A stretch of DNA of 64,000 bases from Erinaceus europaeus. Lineage: Eukaryota > Chordata > Mammalia > Eulipotyphla > Erinaceidae. A program made the position numbers and the translations under genes. Positions 22,191 through 33,005 of the stretch are shown piece after piece (position 1 is the first letter of the stretch; every line of letters begins with the position of its first letter). The stretch lies in assembly GCF_950295315.1 (NCBI RefSeq), contig NC_080164.1, positions 111,186,447 through 111,250,446 on the forward strand, in the 5' to 3' direction. The notes beneath the pieces were generated by a model. That model did no database searches. It had not been told where the DNA came from and worked only from the letters and a program-made list of their open reading frames with translations.

Positions 22191-23369
22191 TACTTTGCTT
22201 GATGACTAACAACTCTATCTCAAAATTATAATAAGATCTGAGGGAAAAAATATATATATATATTCAGGTTCTAATCGTTTATCTTGTTCATTGTAATTAT
22301 AATCTCATCTCAATCTAAGAGAACATCAGGGATAATAGAGGTATGCCATTTTTTTCTGCACAAAATAATATAATAAAAATTTCAGACTTTGTAAGCCATT
22401 TTTTTCTCTTCTTAGTCAACTAAAATGATTAAGCTATCCCAAAGAGTCAGATTAAATCATTTATCCTGAGCCCTTTTAAAGCTTCACTATTATTTACATA
22501 ATAGTAGAGGTCCATTAAAATTCAATTTACTTTTGAAATAGAATTGTAAATTTAAATAATCTGCTCAAGTGTTAAGAATTTAAGAGGAGTAATATCTGGA
22601 TAGGTAAAAATAGCCATCATAAACTTCATCTCATATATAAGGGCACATCTGCTATAATTTCTTAACTCTGAGCTTAAAATCTCCCCTTAACAATCTCACA
22701 GCAAGATAATATTAGAGCTTGAAGAATTAACTAATGGGATACATCTGATTAAGAATGTCTTTTAAAATCCTAGTATATAAGTACTATCTTATTGGATTCT
22801 GCAGAAATCTCTAATAATTGAATTTCCTACATCATTAACAACAAAACAAAATGTTTGGGCACAAGGAATAAAGAAGACTAAACATTTTCTTTTTTCTTTG
22901 CAACATCAGACCACTTCTTTTCCAATGTGAATGTAAATGACATCCCCCCCAAAAAAATCTAACAATAAAGACCCTAAAGTAATGGTACAAAAGACTTCAC
23001 TATTCATACCTGGAGCTCAGCAGGGGAACATACATTTACAAAACCCAGCTGCCTTTCTGAAACTTTAACAAAATTATTTTTACCTTGCCTGGGAATTCAA
23101 ATTCTGATATATGCTACTTAGTAAAGAAGACTCTGTGGAATTGGAGGAATTTCTAGAAACAAATTCTGCAGTCATTATTCCTACTGGCAATATGTCTGGC
23201 CAATGTCTTTTACACTTGTGTTGTACATTTGTGTTGACTTACTCAGAATGTACACGCTCAAATTCAGATATCACCACTTAATCAGGATTTGTTACCCACA
23301 GGCAAAGTAGTTAACAAATGACCTCCACTAGCTTTTAAATTGTTTCTGTCATTACGAGGGTTTTACTGT
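22191..23369. other. Repeat-poor unique stretch
   Basis: About 1.2 kb of AT-rich sequence without recognised transposons. A short (TA)n lies at about 22250-22262. Confidence 0.45.
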
Positions 23370-23510
23370 TCCAGGTCAACATTCAGAAAGAGAGAGACAG
23401 AGACTGCAGCATGTAAGCTTCCTCCAGTGCAGTGAGGGCTGGGCTTGAACATGAGTTACACACAGGGCGAAGCAGGTGCTCTCTTCAGGTGACCTACTGT
23501 GCTGTTCCTC
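23370..23510 (-). mobile_element. Degenerate antisense SINE (SINE-d/e type)
   Basis: 'agagagagacagagactgca', 'gcagtgagggctgggcttga' and 'aggtgctctcttcaggtgac' follow the order polypurine, box B, head. Strongly diverged. Confidence 0.5.
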
Positions 23511-23568
23511 ATGATGTTTTATGGTTCTGTTATGACTGTTTGATAAATCCAACTTAAATATAGCTTTA

Positions 23569-24846
23569 TAAAAACCCTGTGGTGAGGGGTGGACATGCAG
23601 TTTCCTGGGCCAGTGGGGGGTGGGAGTGGGTGGGAGGGATGGGTCACAGTCTTTTGGTGGTGGGAATGGTGTTTATGTGCACTCCTAGTAAAATGTAGTC
23701 ATATAAATCACTAGTTAATTAATACGAGAGGGGGAAAATTGATTGTATGTCTCGAAGTTTTTCAAGACACAAACTGAATCTTTTCAATATATAGGCTGTG
23801 TAATTGATATGCAGACTCTCTCAAAAGCCTAGACCAAGTAGATCAGAAGCAACCAATAGCACAGATATATACAAGATACTGGGTACTGTACAGCAAACCC
23901 TAACAAAGGGACTTTTCAAAGTTAACCCAATTACCAATTAATGTGATGATAACATTAACTATCGATTGTCTTTTTGAACCCTAAGACAGCAGGATCCTCA
24001 CATCTCCACTATAGAGCCTCTACTTCCCCCAGTCCTGGAACCATTGGATAGGGCCAACTTTCCCGTATGCCTCTCCCAATCCATATAAAAAATATTGCAT
24101 CTGCCTATCACAACCTAACCAACACAATGATTGCCACCTCAACATGCTTCACTTCAGACTGTGTCCAGAGACTACAAGTGTGGAATGACAACACTTCAGC
24201 TTCATTACTCGGGTGAGACCTTTCCTTTCATACTCTAATTCCATCTCAGGTGGTTCACTTTCTAACAAAGTCCCAAAACCTAGATATACACCAGTTTCTG
24301 TGAGAGAGAGCATATGTTCACATGTATCTGTAAACTACTGCAAAATATATACCTGAAAGCAGAAGAACACTAGAGTTTGCAGTGAGTATCTCCCTAACAC
24401 TTCCTCTCCACTATTCCAAGCTTTGGGTCTATGATTGCTCAACAATTTGTTTGGCTTTGTATGTTAACTCTCTTTTCAGTCAGATGTCATCAGGATGCCA
24501 GCCAGGCTTCCCTGGACTGAAGACCCTACCAATGTGTCCTGGAGCTCAGCTTCCCCAGAGACACACCCTACTAGGGAAAGAGAGAGGCAGACTGGGAGTA
24601 TGGATCGACCAGTCAACTTCCATGTTCAGCGGGGAAGCAATTACAGAAGCCAGACCTTCTACCTTCTGCAACCCACAATGACCCTGGGTCCATGATCCCA
24701 GAGGGATAGAGAATGGGAAAGCTATCAGGGGAGGTGGTGGGATATGGAGAATGGGTGGCGGGAATTGTGTGGAATTGTACCCCTCCTACCTTATGGTTTT
24801 TTTAATTAATACTTTCTTAAATAAAAAAAAAAGAAGAGAAAAAAAT
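23569..24846 (+). mobile_element. L1 long-3'UTR insertion, intact ends (subtype A)
   Basis: A 1278-bp insertion bounded by an 11-bp perfect TSD 'atatagcttta' (23558-23568 and 24847-24857) and ending in an A-rich tail, so one L1-type retroposition event. Its 5' part ('cacagtcttttggtggtggg', 'gtagtcatataaatcactag') equals sequence that follows L1 ORF2 at 58690-58560 (minus). The whole unit is therefore read as an L1 3' UTR truncated just past ORF2. The 99- and 66-codon plus frames within it recur in sister copies. Compared with subtype B, it lacks an internal segment. Confidence 0.88.
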
Positions 24847-24931
24847 ATATAGCTTTAGACTGTTAGAAATATCATACCTCTTTGAAACTTTATGTGACTA
24901 GTTTTTGTTGTAATTTAACTTAATAAGGGTT

Positions 24932-25424
24932 TGACTGGGGGCTGCTGCACATAAAAGGATTCACAGCAGGTAGCTGGGAACTGGTTTAAACAATGAGCTG
25001 GGAACTGGTTTAAACAATACAAGGTTTATTAGGGTGAAACAGGTAAAAGGCAAAATAAGCAATTATCATCAAAGGTTAAGAATACGCTAGGTTCATGAAG
25101 TCTGAGTATAGTTATCAAAAGTTTAGTCACATAAGACAAACAATTATCAGCTCTGGTAAAGGCTTCTCATGGCTGTAGAGGGGTCTAAAAGTTTACTGGC
25201 TAGCAGAGGCACATGTGTTCAGTTCCCAGGAGAAATAGCCATGGTGGATACCTGGCGCACCTCCACCGGGATGCTTCTGACCAGGAGAAGCAGCAACAGC
25301 CAAAGAGAGTGACTTCTGGCTGGCTGTACTTTTAAGTCTATTCAGCCCACCCACAATGCTTTGTACACCAGCACAGAAGGAATCCACCCACAGTCCACCA
25401 TGCACCTGTTGATATGCTATGGCA
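24932..25424 (-). mobile_element. Probable solo ERV LTR, antisense
   Basis: On the plus strand it begins TGACTGGGGG and ends ATGGCA, giving TG...CA ends. Read on the minus strand it has a TTAAAAG TATA-like box (25329-25336) and an AATAAA signal (25025-25030) followed by a U5-like stretch of about 95 bp. A 23-bp unit is duplicated at 24972-25018. No clear TSD. The class cannot be assigned from sequence inspection. Confidence 0.6.
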
Positions 25425-25601
25425 TAAGGTTACTCTAGCTATGTTTAGTCATATGTTCTGTACATTTTAGAAAATTGGAAAACTAAACATCTACTACCTA
25501 TCTTCTCTTCAACTTTGAATATCATGATAAACAATATGTTCACATTTGTTTTGTAGAAATAACAATGTCTTAACTCATATAGAGTTGCCGTTACTGTGTT
25601 T

Positions 25602-25800
25602 TAAATATTTATTATTTGATAGAGACAGATAAAATGAAAGGGAAGGGGTAAATAGGGAGAGAGGGAGAGACAGAGAGAGAGAGAGAGAATGAGTTCCAGA
25701 GCCCTGCTCACTATGGCTTGTGGTGATGCTGGGGACTGAATGTGGGACCTTTGAGCCTCAAGCAGGAAAGTCTATTCCATAACAATTATGCTATCTGCTC
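25602..25800 (-). mobile_element. SINE-d copy
   Basis: 'tattatttgatagagacaga' tail side, (GA)n, 'gatgctggggactgaatgtg', 'gggacctttgagcctcaagc' and 'taacaattatgctatctgct', which is the reversed SINE-d head. Confidence 0.85.
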
Positions 25801-26262
25801 ACAGGTGGAAGAGGTATTCTTTAATCTACAGAAAGATTACACACTATGACTTTGCTGGCATACTTTAATTTAAGAGACTGTAAGTTACTTGTAACTAAAG
25901 ATTGTCACGATGGAAAATTAATAACTCTGCTACATGAGGATAGGACATAATAATGTTGGGGGTTGGTGAAATTTGAGTTCTGGTTGCTGTATTTCACTAT
26001 TACATTTTCAGGTCTGCCTTATATAACAAATCAAGCAAAAATATGCTTTGTGTTACTCTTGTGACTGTTGAAAATGTGTGCATTGCATGGATCAGATGTC
26101 ATTTAACCAAACGTTCAATAACCAGAACTGTTTTCTCAACCACATTTTAGAGACATAAATTTAGTCTGCAACAACACTAACTTGAACATCTTATTATAGC
26201 TGATCTTTTATTTTTAGCACATGATCTTTTTGGTTCCAGAATCAATATAACACCTGCTTTAA
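25801..26262. other. Unique sequence
   Basis: No feature recognised. Confidence 0.4.
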
Positions 26263-26266
26263 TTTC

Positions 26267-26453
26267 TTTTTATTTATTTGTTATTGGATAGAGATAGAGA
26301 AATTGAGAGGGCACAGGGAGATAGGGAGAGAGGCAGAGAGACACCTGCAGCCCTGCTTCACCAGGGCTGCCTGCAGGTGGGGAGCAGGGGCTTGACCCCA
26401 GGTCCTTGTGCATTATAGCGTGTATGATTACCAGGTGCATCACCACCTGGCCC
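26267..26453 (-). mobile_element. SINE-b copy
   Basis: 'tttgttattggatagagata', 'gagacacctgcagccctgct', 'cctgcaggtggggagcaggg', 'accaggtgcatcaccacctg'. Part of the 'acgagtggtgaag' segment is missing. Confidence 0.85.
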
Positions 26454-28350
26454 TAACAGTATTTCTTATGACATTACTTAGTTGTATCTTAGTAACAATT
26501 ATTCAGTAACCTAAAATTAAAAACCTTCTGATTGAGACAAAGAAGCACTTGAATCTGGATAATGTCTAATTCAAATAACTCATAAAATTTGTTACAAGTC
26601 TCCCATCTAGCCATTAAATAATGAATTCAAAACATTTATTAACAAATGACATTGTGGATGATATGCTGGGGTGGGGGAGGAGAGACATATAAGGAATTTC
26701 AAATACAGTGTGATAATTCTTGATACAAAGATAACAAGTAAGCACTCTAAATTTCTTTCAAATCATAAAAATGAAGGATCATGCTATCTTTAGTTTTGTG
26801 ATACTAACGAAGAACTCCCACATCAGAGTGACTCACGGAGCAAATATTTTTCTCTTGCATTACAATTTTGTGGCATCTCGGCATCTGATCTGCGTGTTGT
26901 TGCTTGTTCTATCACCTAGGCTGAGTAAGTGGACCTCTGGGACTTGCAATTGTCACCTCACAGAGCAAGAACTGGCAGAATCTAACAGGGCTCATTTACC
27001 CTCTGCTAAGATGGAAAGAAAACGATATCTGCATTTGTCCTTTTAGCTGAATGGGCTACAAAGCCAAAATCAGTGGGGAAGGGTTAAAAAAAAAAAAATT
27101 CCATCAAGATATTCAGGCAGTTGCATGACAATTAGTGGAGTCTGCATCCCCCTAATAATGAAGATGATTGATGGAAACAAGATGGATTCTGTATTTTTCC
27201 CACCAGCATAAGATTGAGATGTCATTTCCTTGTCAGCAACACTTTTTCATGAGTAGAACTGAGTGATACTGTGTTTTTATTGTGTTGACAAGTGGGCTAG
27301 ACCCCAACAGAGCAAACCCATTACTTTAAGAAGTATTATGCCTTAGGCAGGGGAAAAGTTTGTAAACTTTTTAGTCATTATCTGTTCTTTTCCAGTAAAA
27401 GACTCAAGTAAATTATATTATTACCACATAAAAAAAACTCACTATAAATGCTTTCTCAATAGAAGTGATTATTAAGCCAGAGGCCACTGGGGTAATAATC
27501 TAAGTCCCCATCAATAGAAAAAAGAACATGACAAAATTGCTAGATTAGAAAAAATATATACCTCTTGTGTTTTAAAATGTAAAGAACCAACTACAATAAA
27601 TGTTTTAAGGCAGTAGGGTAAAAAAAGTGTAAATCTGACAGGAATTCCAGAAATAGTATGAAAGCAGAAAAGAAAAAGAAGATTAAAAAAAAAGAGAGAA
27701 GAAGAAAGAATGAATGAAAAAGCAAGCTACATATTTAACAAGTCTGTTGCTTTGAGTATTATGGTCTTCCTGCTGTTCTATTTGCTAAAGGGCATGGAAC
27801 TATTATTAAGTAGCAGCCAAAAATCACTGCATAGACCAAATGGAGCATATTACTGTGAGTAAATATTTGAGAACGCTGAATTTAATATTAGCTGCTGTTC
27901 AGCAAGAACAAAATTCAATGTAAGTTATAGATCTGACCACATATTTGTCATAGATGTTTAGTTATCTCTACAGACATTCTAGGGAGAAAATGGGAAGGAA
28001 CAGCTACAATGGGAAGATAATTAAGCTTCATGCATGCAAGCTAAGATATTGTTTCCTTAGCATTTACTCTCCTATGGAAAATCATCATTATTACTTTAAA
28101 ATGCAAATCCCTACACATGAAAATTGCATTTCTTGCACTTGTGCCCATATATTTTGTGTAATAATAGATGCAAAATATAAATGCCACCTAAACCATCTAG
28201 AAAAGTAAGACCTGTTTGCTATTCACAACATTTCCTGACATAGAGCCAGACTGGCTAGATCATGTGAAAGGATGCCATTATATGCAGAGGCCTTTTTAAA
28301 ACAGCCACTAAAATTATGTTCCCCCAATGCCCTAGTAATAGACAGGGAAT

Positions 28351-28352
<2 letters not shown>
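26454..28352. other. Repeat-poor unique stretch
   Basis: About 1.9 kb with no recognised transposon. Plus frames at 26771-27046 (91 codons) and 27954-28208 (84 codons) have no recognisable motif or domain. Confidence 0.45.

Positions 28353-28405
<53 letters not shown>
28353..28405 (+). repeat. (CA)n microsatellite
   Basis: About 26 uninterrupted CA units. The 64-codon Thr-His frame is an artefact of it. Confidence 0.97.
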
Positions 28406-28407
<2 letters not shown>

Positions 28408-28474
28408 TCTGGAAAACAATTAAAATGCAGAAAACACTTAAAGAGATTATTTTCTTTTTATTTTAAATAATTGT

Positions 28475-28676
28475 ATTATATTTATTTAATATTTGATAGA
28501 GATAGCTAGAAATTGTGAGGAAGGGGGAAACAGAGAGGGAGAGAGAAGGAGAGAGATACCTGTAGCCCTACTTCACCACTTCCAAAGCTTTCTCCATACA
28601 GCTGGGAAATAGAGGCTTGAACTGAGGTTCTTGCACATTGTAAAGTGCACACAGCCAGATGTGACATCACTAGGTT
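28475..28676 (-). mobile_element. SINE-b copy
   Basis: 'ttgatagagatagctagaaa', 'tacctgtagccctacttcac', 'ggcttgaactgaggttcttg', ending in 'gtgacatcactaggttcc'. Moderately diverged. Confidence 0.8.
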
Positions 28677-28717
28677 CCAAGAGGTTATTATTTTAAACTT
28701 AGTTTATTCTGTTACTT

Positions 28718-28910
28718 ATTTTTTATGACACCAGACCCTCATACATGTGCAGTGTAACTGTTCTAGATCATATATTGTCTCATAGGTAGGAGACAGAGAA
28801 AGTGGGAGACATGTTTGATGCCATGTTTGGTACTGCTGGAATCGGAACCTGGACCATATGTAGGGCAAGTACACATACACCCCAGTGAGCTCTACCTCAA
28901 ACCCAAAGGG
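28718..28910 (-). mobile_element. Old antisense tRNA-type SINE
   Basis: 'gtaggagacagagaaagtgg', 'tggtactgctggaatcggaa' and 'ccagtgagctctacctc' follow the reversed order of a tRNA-type SINE. The group is unclear. Confidence 0.5.
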
Positions 28911-29074
28911 ATATTGACAATAGAAGTGAATCTTTATCTAAACTTGCCTGAGAAATCAAATAACAAATATAAATAAATAATCTATGAATATGACATAGAC
29001 TGCACTTAGTATCTTGCCTAAATATATTATGTATTCCCATCCCATATTGTTCATGTCAAGTTAACTTTAAAATG

Positions 29075-29690
29075 CCTAGACTAGGGGTATGGTTTGAACC
29101 TGCTGATGCCCAGTTCCTATTTGAAAAGTAATTACAGAAGAAAAAACTCCCATCTTCTGCTCCCCATAAAGAATTTTGTTCCTTACTCTAAGCATCACCT
29201 CAATGGATGCAGGAAAAATATTTGATAAGCTACTAAATCTCCACATGATAGAAGTACCCAAAGCAGTAGGAATGGAAAGAAATTTCCTCAAAGCAAAAGA
29301 ATTTTGGTCCATATTCCCAGTGGGGGAGAAATGGTAGGGGAAGATAACCAGAGGGCTCTCAACTCCAACTCTATCAGGACTCAGAGAGAGAATAGGAAGA
29401 CAGGAGGGACATTTGGATGTAGTAATAGGTGCAAGTATGAATTGGAAAGTAAGGCAAGATGAGACCATAGGGAAAAAAAGGAGGGGAAAATATAAAGAGA
29501 TAGTTGTAGAAATAATAGTTAACCCACATCTGCAACCTTGGGAGAACTGCTGTAGCTTCTTCCATTGGAGGGACTGAGGATTCAGAACCCTGGTGGTAGG
29601 AATGATGCAGAGTTGTACGCCTGTTATCTTGTACTTTTTTAAAGCAATATTCAATCACTAATAAAACTCCTTAAAAATAAAAATAAAAAT
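29075..29690 (+). mobile_element. L1 long-3'UTR family, old copy
   Basis: 'aagtaattacagaagaaaaa', 'atcttctgctccccataaag', 'tccattggagggactgagga', 'ggtggtaggaatgatgcaga' and 'caatcactaataaaa' match the distal 3' UTR of the other copies. It is interrupted at 29183-29295 by an L1 ORF2 piece. The 192-codon minus frame over it is an antisense artefact of this repeat. Confidence 0.75.
29183..29295 (+). mobile_element. 113-bp internal L1 ORF2 piece between direct repeats
   Basis: The segment resembles L1 ORF2 just before the RT active site ('cacctcaatggatgcaggaa', 'gtaggaatggaaagaaattt'). It is flanked by 'aaagaattttgttcc' (29168-29182) and 'aaagaattttggtcc' (29296-29310), 14 of 15 identical. Other copies of the host element are continuous here. 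It has no A-tail. Confidence 0.7.
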
Positions 29691-30646
29691 TCCTGAAAAG
29701 TTAGTATCAAATATTTAGAGGAAAACATTGGTAGAACATTTGCCCACCTAAACCTCAAAGATATCCTTGATGATAAAAACCCAACTGCAAGGAAGATTAA
29801 AACAAAAACAAATCAGTGTGACTACATCAAATTGAAGAGCTTCTGCATAGCAAAGGAAACCATCACACAAACAAAGAGACCCCTCACAGAATGGGAGAAG
29901 ATCTTCACATTTGATACATCAGACAAGAGACTAATAACCAAATATACAAAGAGCTCAGCAAACTAAACAACAAAAAAGCAAATGACCCCATCCAAAAATG
30001 GGCAGAGGATAAGAACAGAACATTCACTATAGAAGAGATCCAAAAGGACACCAAACACATGAAAAATTGCTCCAGGTCATTGATTGTCAGAGAAATGTAA
30101 ATAGACAACATTGAGATACCACCTCACTCCCGTGAAAATGGAATACATCAAAAAGGACAGCAGCAACAAATGCTGGAGAGGCTGTGGGGACAAAGGAACC
30201 CTTCTGCACTGTTGGTGGGAATGTAAATTAGTCCAGCTTTCTGGAGAACGCTCTACATTGCTGGTGGGAGTGTAAATTGGTCCAACCTCTCTGGTGAACT
30301 CTCACTAGGCTACACATGGACCTTCCATATGACCCAATAATTTCTCTCCTAGGGGTATACCCCAAGGACTCCATAACAACCAACCAAAAAAATATATGTA
30401 CACCTGTGTTCATAGCAGCACAATTCATAACAGCTAAAACCTGGAAGCAACCCAGGTACCCAACAATAGATGAGTGGCTGAGAAAACTGTGATATATAAA
30501 GTCCCAAAACCTAGATATAGAACAGGTTCTATTAGATAGAGTGGAAATTCACATGTACTCATAAATTAGGGAAAAATATATCCCTGAAAGCAAAAGTATA
30601 CAATAGTCTGTAGTGAGTCACTATAAAGTTCATAAAGAAATAGTGT

Positions 30647-31701
30647 AATTGATATGCAGACTCTCTCAAAAGCCTAGACCAAGTAGATCAGAAGCAACCA
30701 ATAGCACAGATATATACAAGATACTGGGTACTGTACAGCAAACCCTAACAAAAGGACTTTTCAAAGTTAACCCAATTACCAAATAATGTGATATAACATT
30801 AACTATCGATTGTCTTTTTGAACCCTAAGACAGCAGGATCCTCACATCTCCACTATAGAGCCTCTACTTCCCCCAGTCCTGGAACCCTTATATAGGGCCC
30901 ACTTTCCCGTATGCCTCTCCCAATCCATATCAAATAATATTGCATCTGCTGATCACAACCTAACCAATGCAACGATTGCCACATCAATATGCTTCACTTT
31001 AGACTGTGTCCAGAGACTTCACATGTGGAATGACAACCCTTCAGCTTCATTACTCGGGTGAGACCTTTCCTTTCATAGTATACTCTAATTCCATCTCAGG
31101 TGTTCCACTTTCTAACAAAGTCCCAAAACCTAGATATACACCAGTTTCTGTGAGAGAGAGCATATGTTCACATGTATCTGTAAACTACTACAAAATATAT
31201 ACCTGAAAGCAGAAGAACACTAGAGTTTTCAGTGAGTACCCCCCTAACACTTCCTCTCCACTATTCCAAGCTTTGGGTCCATGATTGCTCAACAATTTGT
31301 TTGGCTTTGTATGTTAACTCTCTTTTCAGTCACCAGGTTCCAGATGTCATCAGGATGCCGGCCAGGCTTCCCTGGACTGAAGACCCCACCAATGTGTCCT
31401 GGAGCTCAGCTTCCCCAGAGACCCATCCTACTAGGGAAAGAGAGAGGCAGACTGGAAGTATGGACCAACCAGTCAACTTCCATGTTCAGCGGGGAAGCAA
31501 TTACAGAAGCCAGACCTTCTACCTTCTGCAACTCACAATGACCCTGGGTCCATGCTCCAGAGGGATAGAGAATAGAAAAGCTATCAGGGGAGGGGGTGGG
31601 ATATGGAGATTGGGTGGTGGGAATTGTGGTGAGTTGTACCCCTCCTACCCTAAGGTTTTGTTAATTAATCCTTTCTTAAATAAAAAAGAAAAAGAAAGAA
31701 A
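30647..31701 (+). mobile_element. L1 long-3'UTR insertion (subtype A) nested in older L1
   Basis: It starts at 'aattgatatgcagactctct', ends with an A-rich tail, and is bounded by 'aaagaaatagtgt' at 30634-30646 and 31702-31714 (13 bp). The host sequence is continuous across the gap, as judged from 43380-43410 read in reverse. It is highly similar to 23785-24846, so young. A 159-codon plus frame lies in 31232-31711. Confidence 0.9.
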
Positions 31702-31861
31702 AAAGAAATAGTGTCTACCTAGACTTAGATACCTTCCTTATCCACTTCTGATTACATGTCTTTCACTCACTCCAAAGATAACCTTATCAAAGCAAGGACT
31801 ACAAAAGCTGAATAAGGGCAAGAGACTGCTATACTTTAATGATGATTCTTTAGCCACCCCA

Positions 31862-32226
31862 TGTTGTTGTGTGTCACAGAGAAGAGAGAGAGGAGGTCTG
31901 GAGCAAAGAGGGAACACAAATCTTTATTTGCGCTGGCACCTCAGAGTTGGGTGCTAGAGAAGCAGGTTGGGCCATGTGGAGGTAGCTAAAATGGCCGCCT
32001 CATGCAGTAACATTTCCTGCGTCTGAATACCAAAGTGAAGCGCTGGCAAGAGAACGAGGTGCGGAAGAAGGGCTTTTATAGGAGCAGCTTTTGCAAGAAT
32101 GGGAAGGGGGAGGAGTAACCATAGCACTTCAGGATAGGATAATAACTTGTGAGAATGGGAAGGTGGAGGAGTGACCAAAGCACTCCAAATATCGCAGGAA
32201 ATAGACAATGCCCTGAGGGCACAACA
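31862..32226 (-). mobile_element. Solo ERV LTR, antisense, inside L1 3' UTR
   Basis: On the plus strand it begins TGTTGTTGTG and ends GCACAACA, so the tips are inverted repeats with TG...CA ends. On the minus strand a TATAAAAG box (32073-32080) lies about 145 bp upstream of an AATAAA signal (31923-31928), the usual U3-R-U5 order. About 28 bp more (to 32254) cannot be assigned to either LTR or host. I see no TSD, and flanking L1 sequence appears to be missing. No internal viral genes are present. Confidence 0.75.
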
Positions 32227-33005
32227 TGGTGAAACAGGCACTCCGAGAATGTCCCAAATCAGTGGGGTTTACAGTTAACAATATTTATATACCTTTCCCA
32301 TATTTGGGAGCTACTCTCTTTCCTCATCCAGCTTTCTGGTCCTTTTTCCAGTCATGACATCATCTCCCCATATAATAACTTGGATCCACCTGCATATCAG
32401 ATTTCAGGCTCAGGGAAAACAAACAAACAACAAAAACAAAAAAGGACTAGAAGATTTCCCCAGGTAAGAAGTGTGTAACAAGTAGCCTATCAATACAGGA
32501 AAAAAAAAAAACTAGTATAGCTGCAGGCCCTTTGGAATATAACTAAAATATGCCTACTAGCTACCTAAAAAGTGGAGAACCCCCAATTCTTCATCTGCAG
32601 CACTCTAGCCTTTAGGTTCATGATTAATCAACAATTTTTTTGGCTATATATGTTACCTCTCTTTTCAGCCATCATGTTCCAGATGCTAGCACAATGCCAA
32701 ATCGACTTCCCTGTACAGACAACCCACCAATGTGTCTTGGAACTCTGATTCCCCACAACCCGACCCACTATGGAAAGAGAGAGGCTGGCTGGGAGTATAG
32801 ATCAACCTGTCAATACCCATGTTTAGCAGGGAAGCAATTACAGAAGCCAGACCTTCCACTTTCTGCAAGCCATAATGACCCTGGGTCCACACTCCTAGAG
32901 GGATAAAGATTTGGAAGGCTATCAGGGGAAGGGATGGGATACAGAGTTCTGAAGGTGGTAATTGTGAAGTTGTGCCCCTCTTATCCTATGGTTTTGTCAA
33001 TCTTT

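Larger units (their letters stand above)
29690..33005 (+). mobile_element. L1 (ORF2 C-terminal part plus subtype B 3' UTR), with nested insertions
   Basis: 29690-30490 aligns with the last part of L1 ORF2 ('catcaaattgaagagcttct', 'cgtgaaaatggaatacatca'; encodes remnants such as the GTLLHC-like stretch). After a deletion junction near 30493 it passes into the long 3' UTR ('aagtcccaaaacctag'). That UTR is split by an L1 tail (30647-31701) and an antisense LTR (31862-32226), resumes at about 32256 and ends at 33005 with 'atcctatggttttgtcaatc'. A tandem duplication of about 48 bp lies at 30204-30298. No frame is intact. Confidence 0.75.

Noticed and set aside
24926..25431. 'agggtt'/'aaggtt' as a target-site duplication of the LTR at 24932-25424
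   Set aside because: The two do not align at the element ends without shifting and mismatch.
26771..27046. 91-codon plus frame in a repeat-poor stretch
   Set aside because: No motif recognised and length is within chance for 64 kb. It could be rechecked by cross-species alignment.
29076..29654. 192-codon minus-strand open frame, the longest in the window
   Set aside because: It is the antisense of an L1 tail whose relatives occur at 15795-16200 (minus) and elsewhere. It has no domain and the frame is not kept in other copies.
31232..31711. 159-codon plus frame as a host gene
   Set aside because: It lies within an L1 tail with a 13-bp TSD and recurs in sister copies. Kept only as a question about the L1 family.
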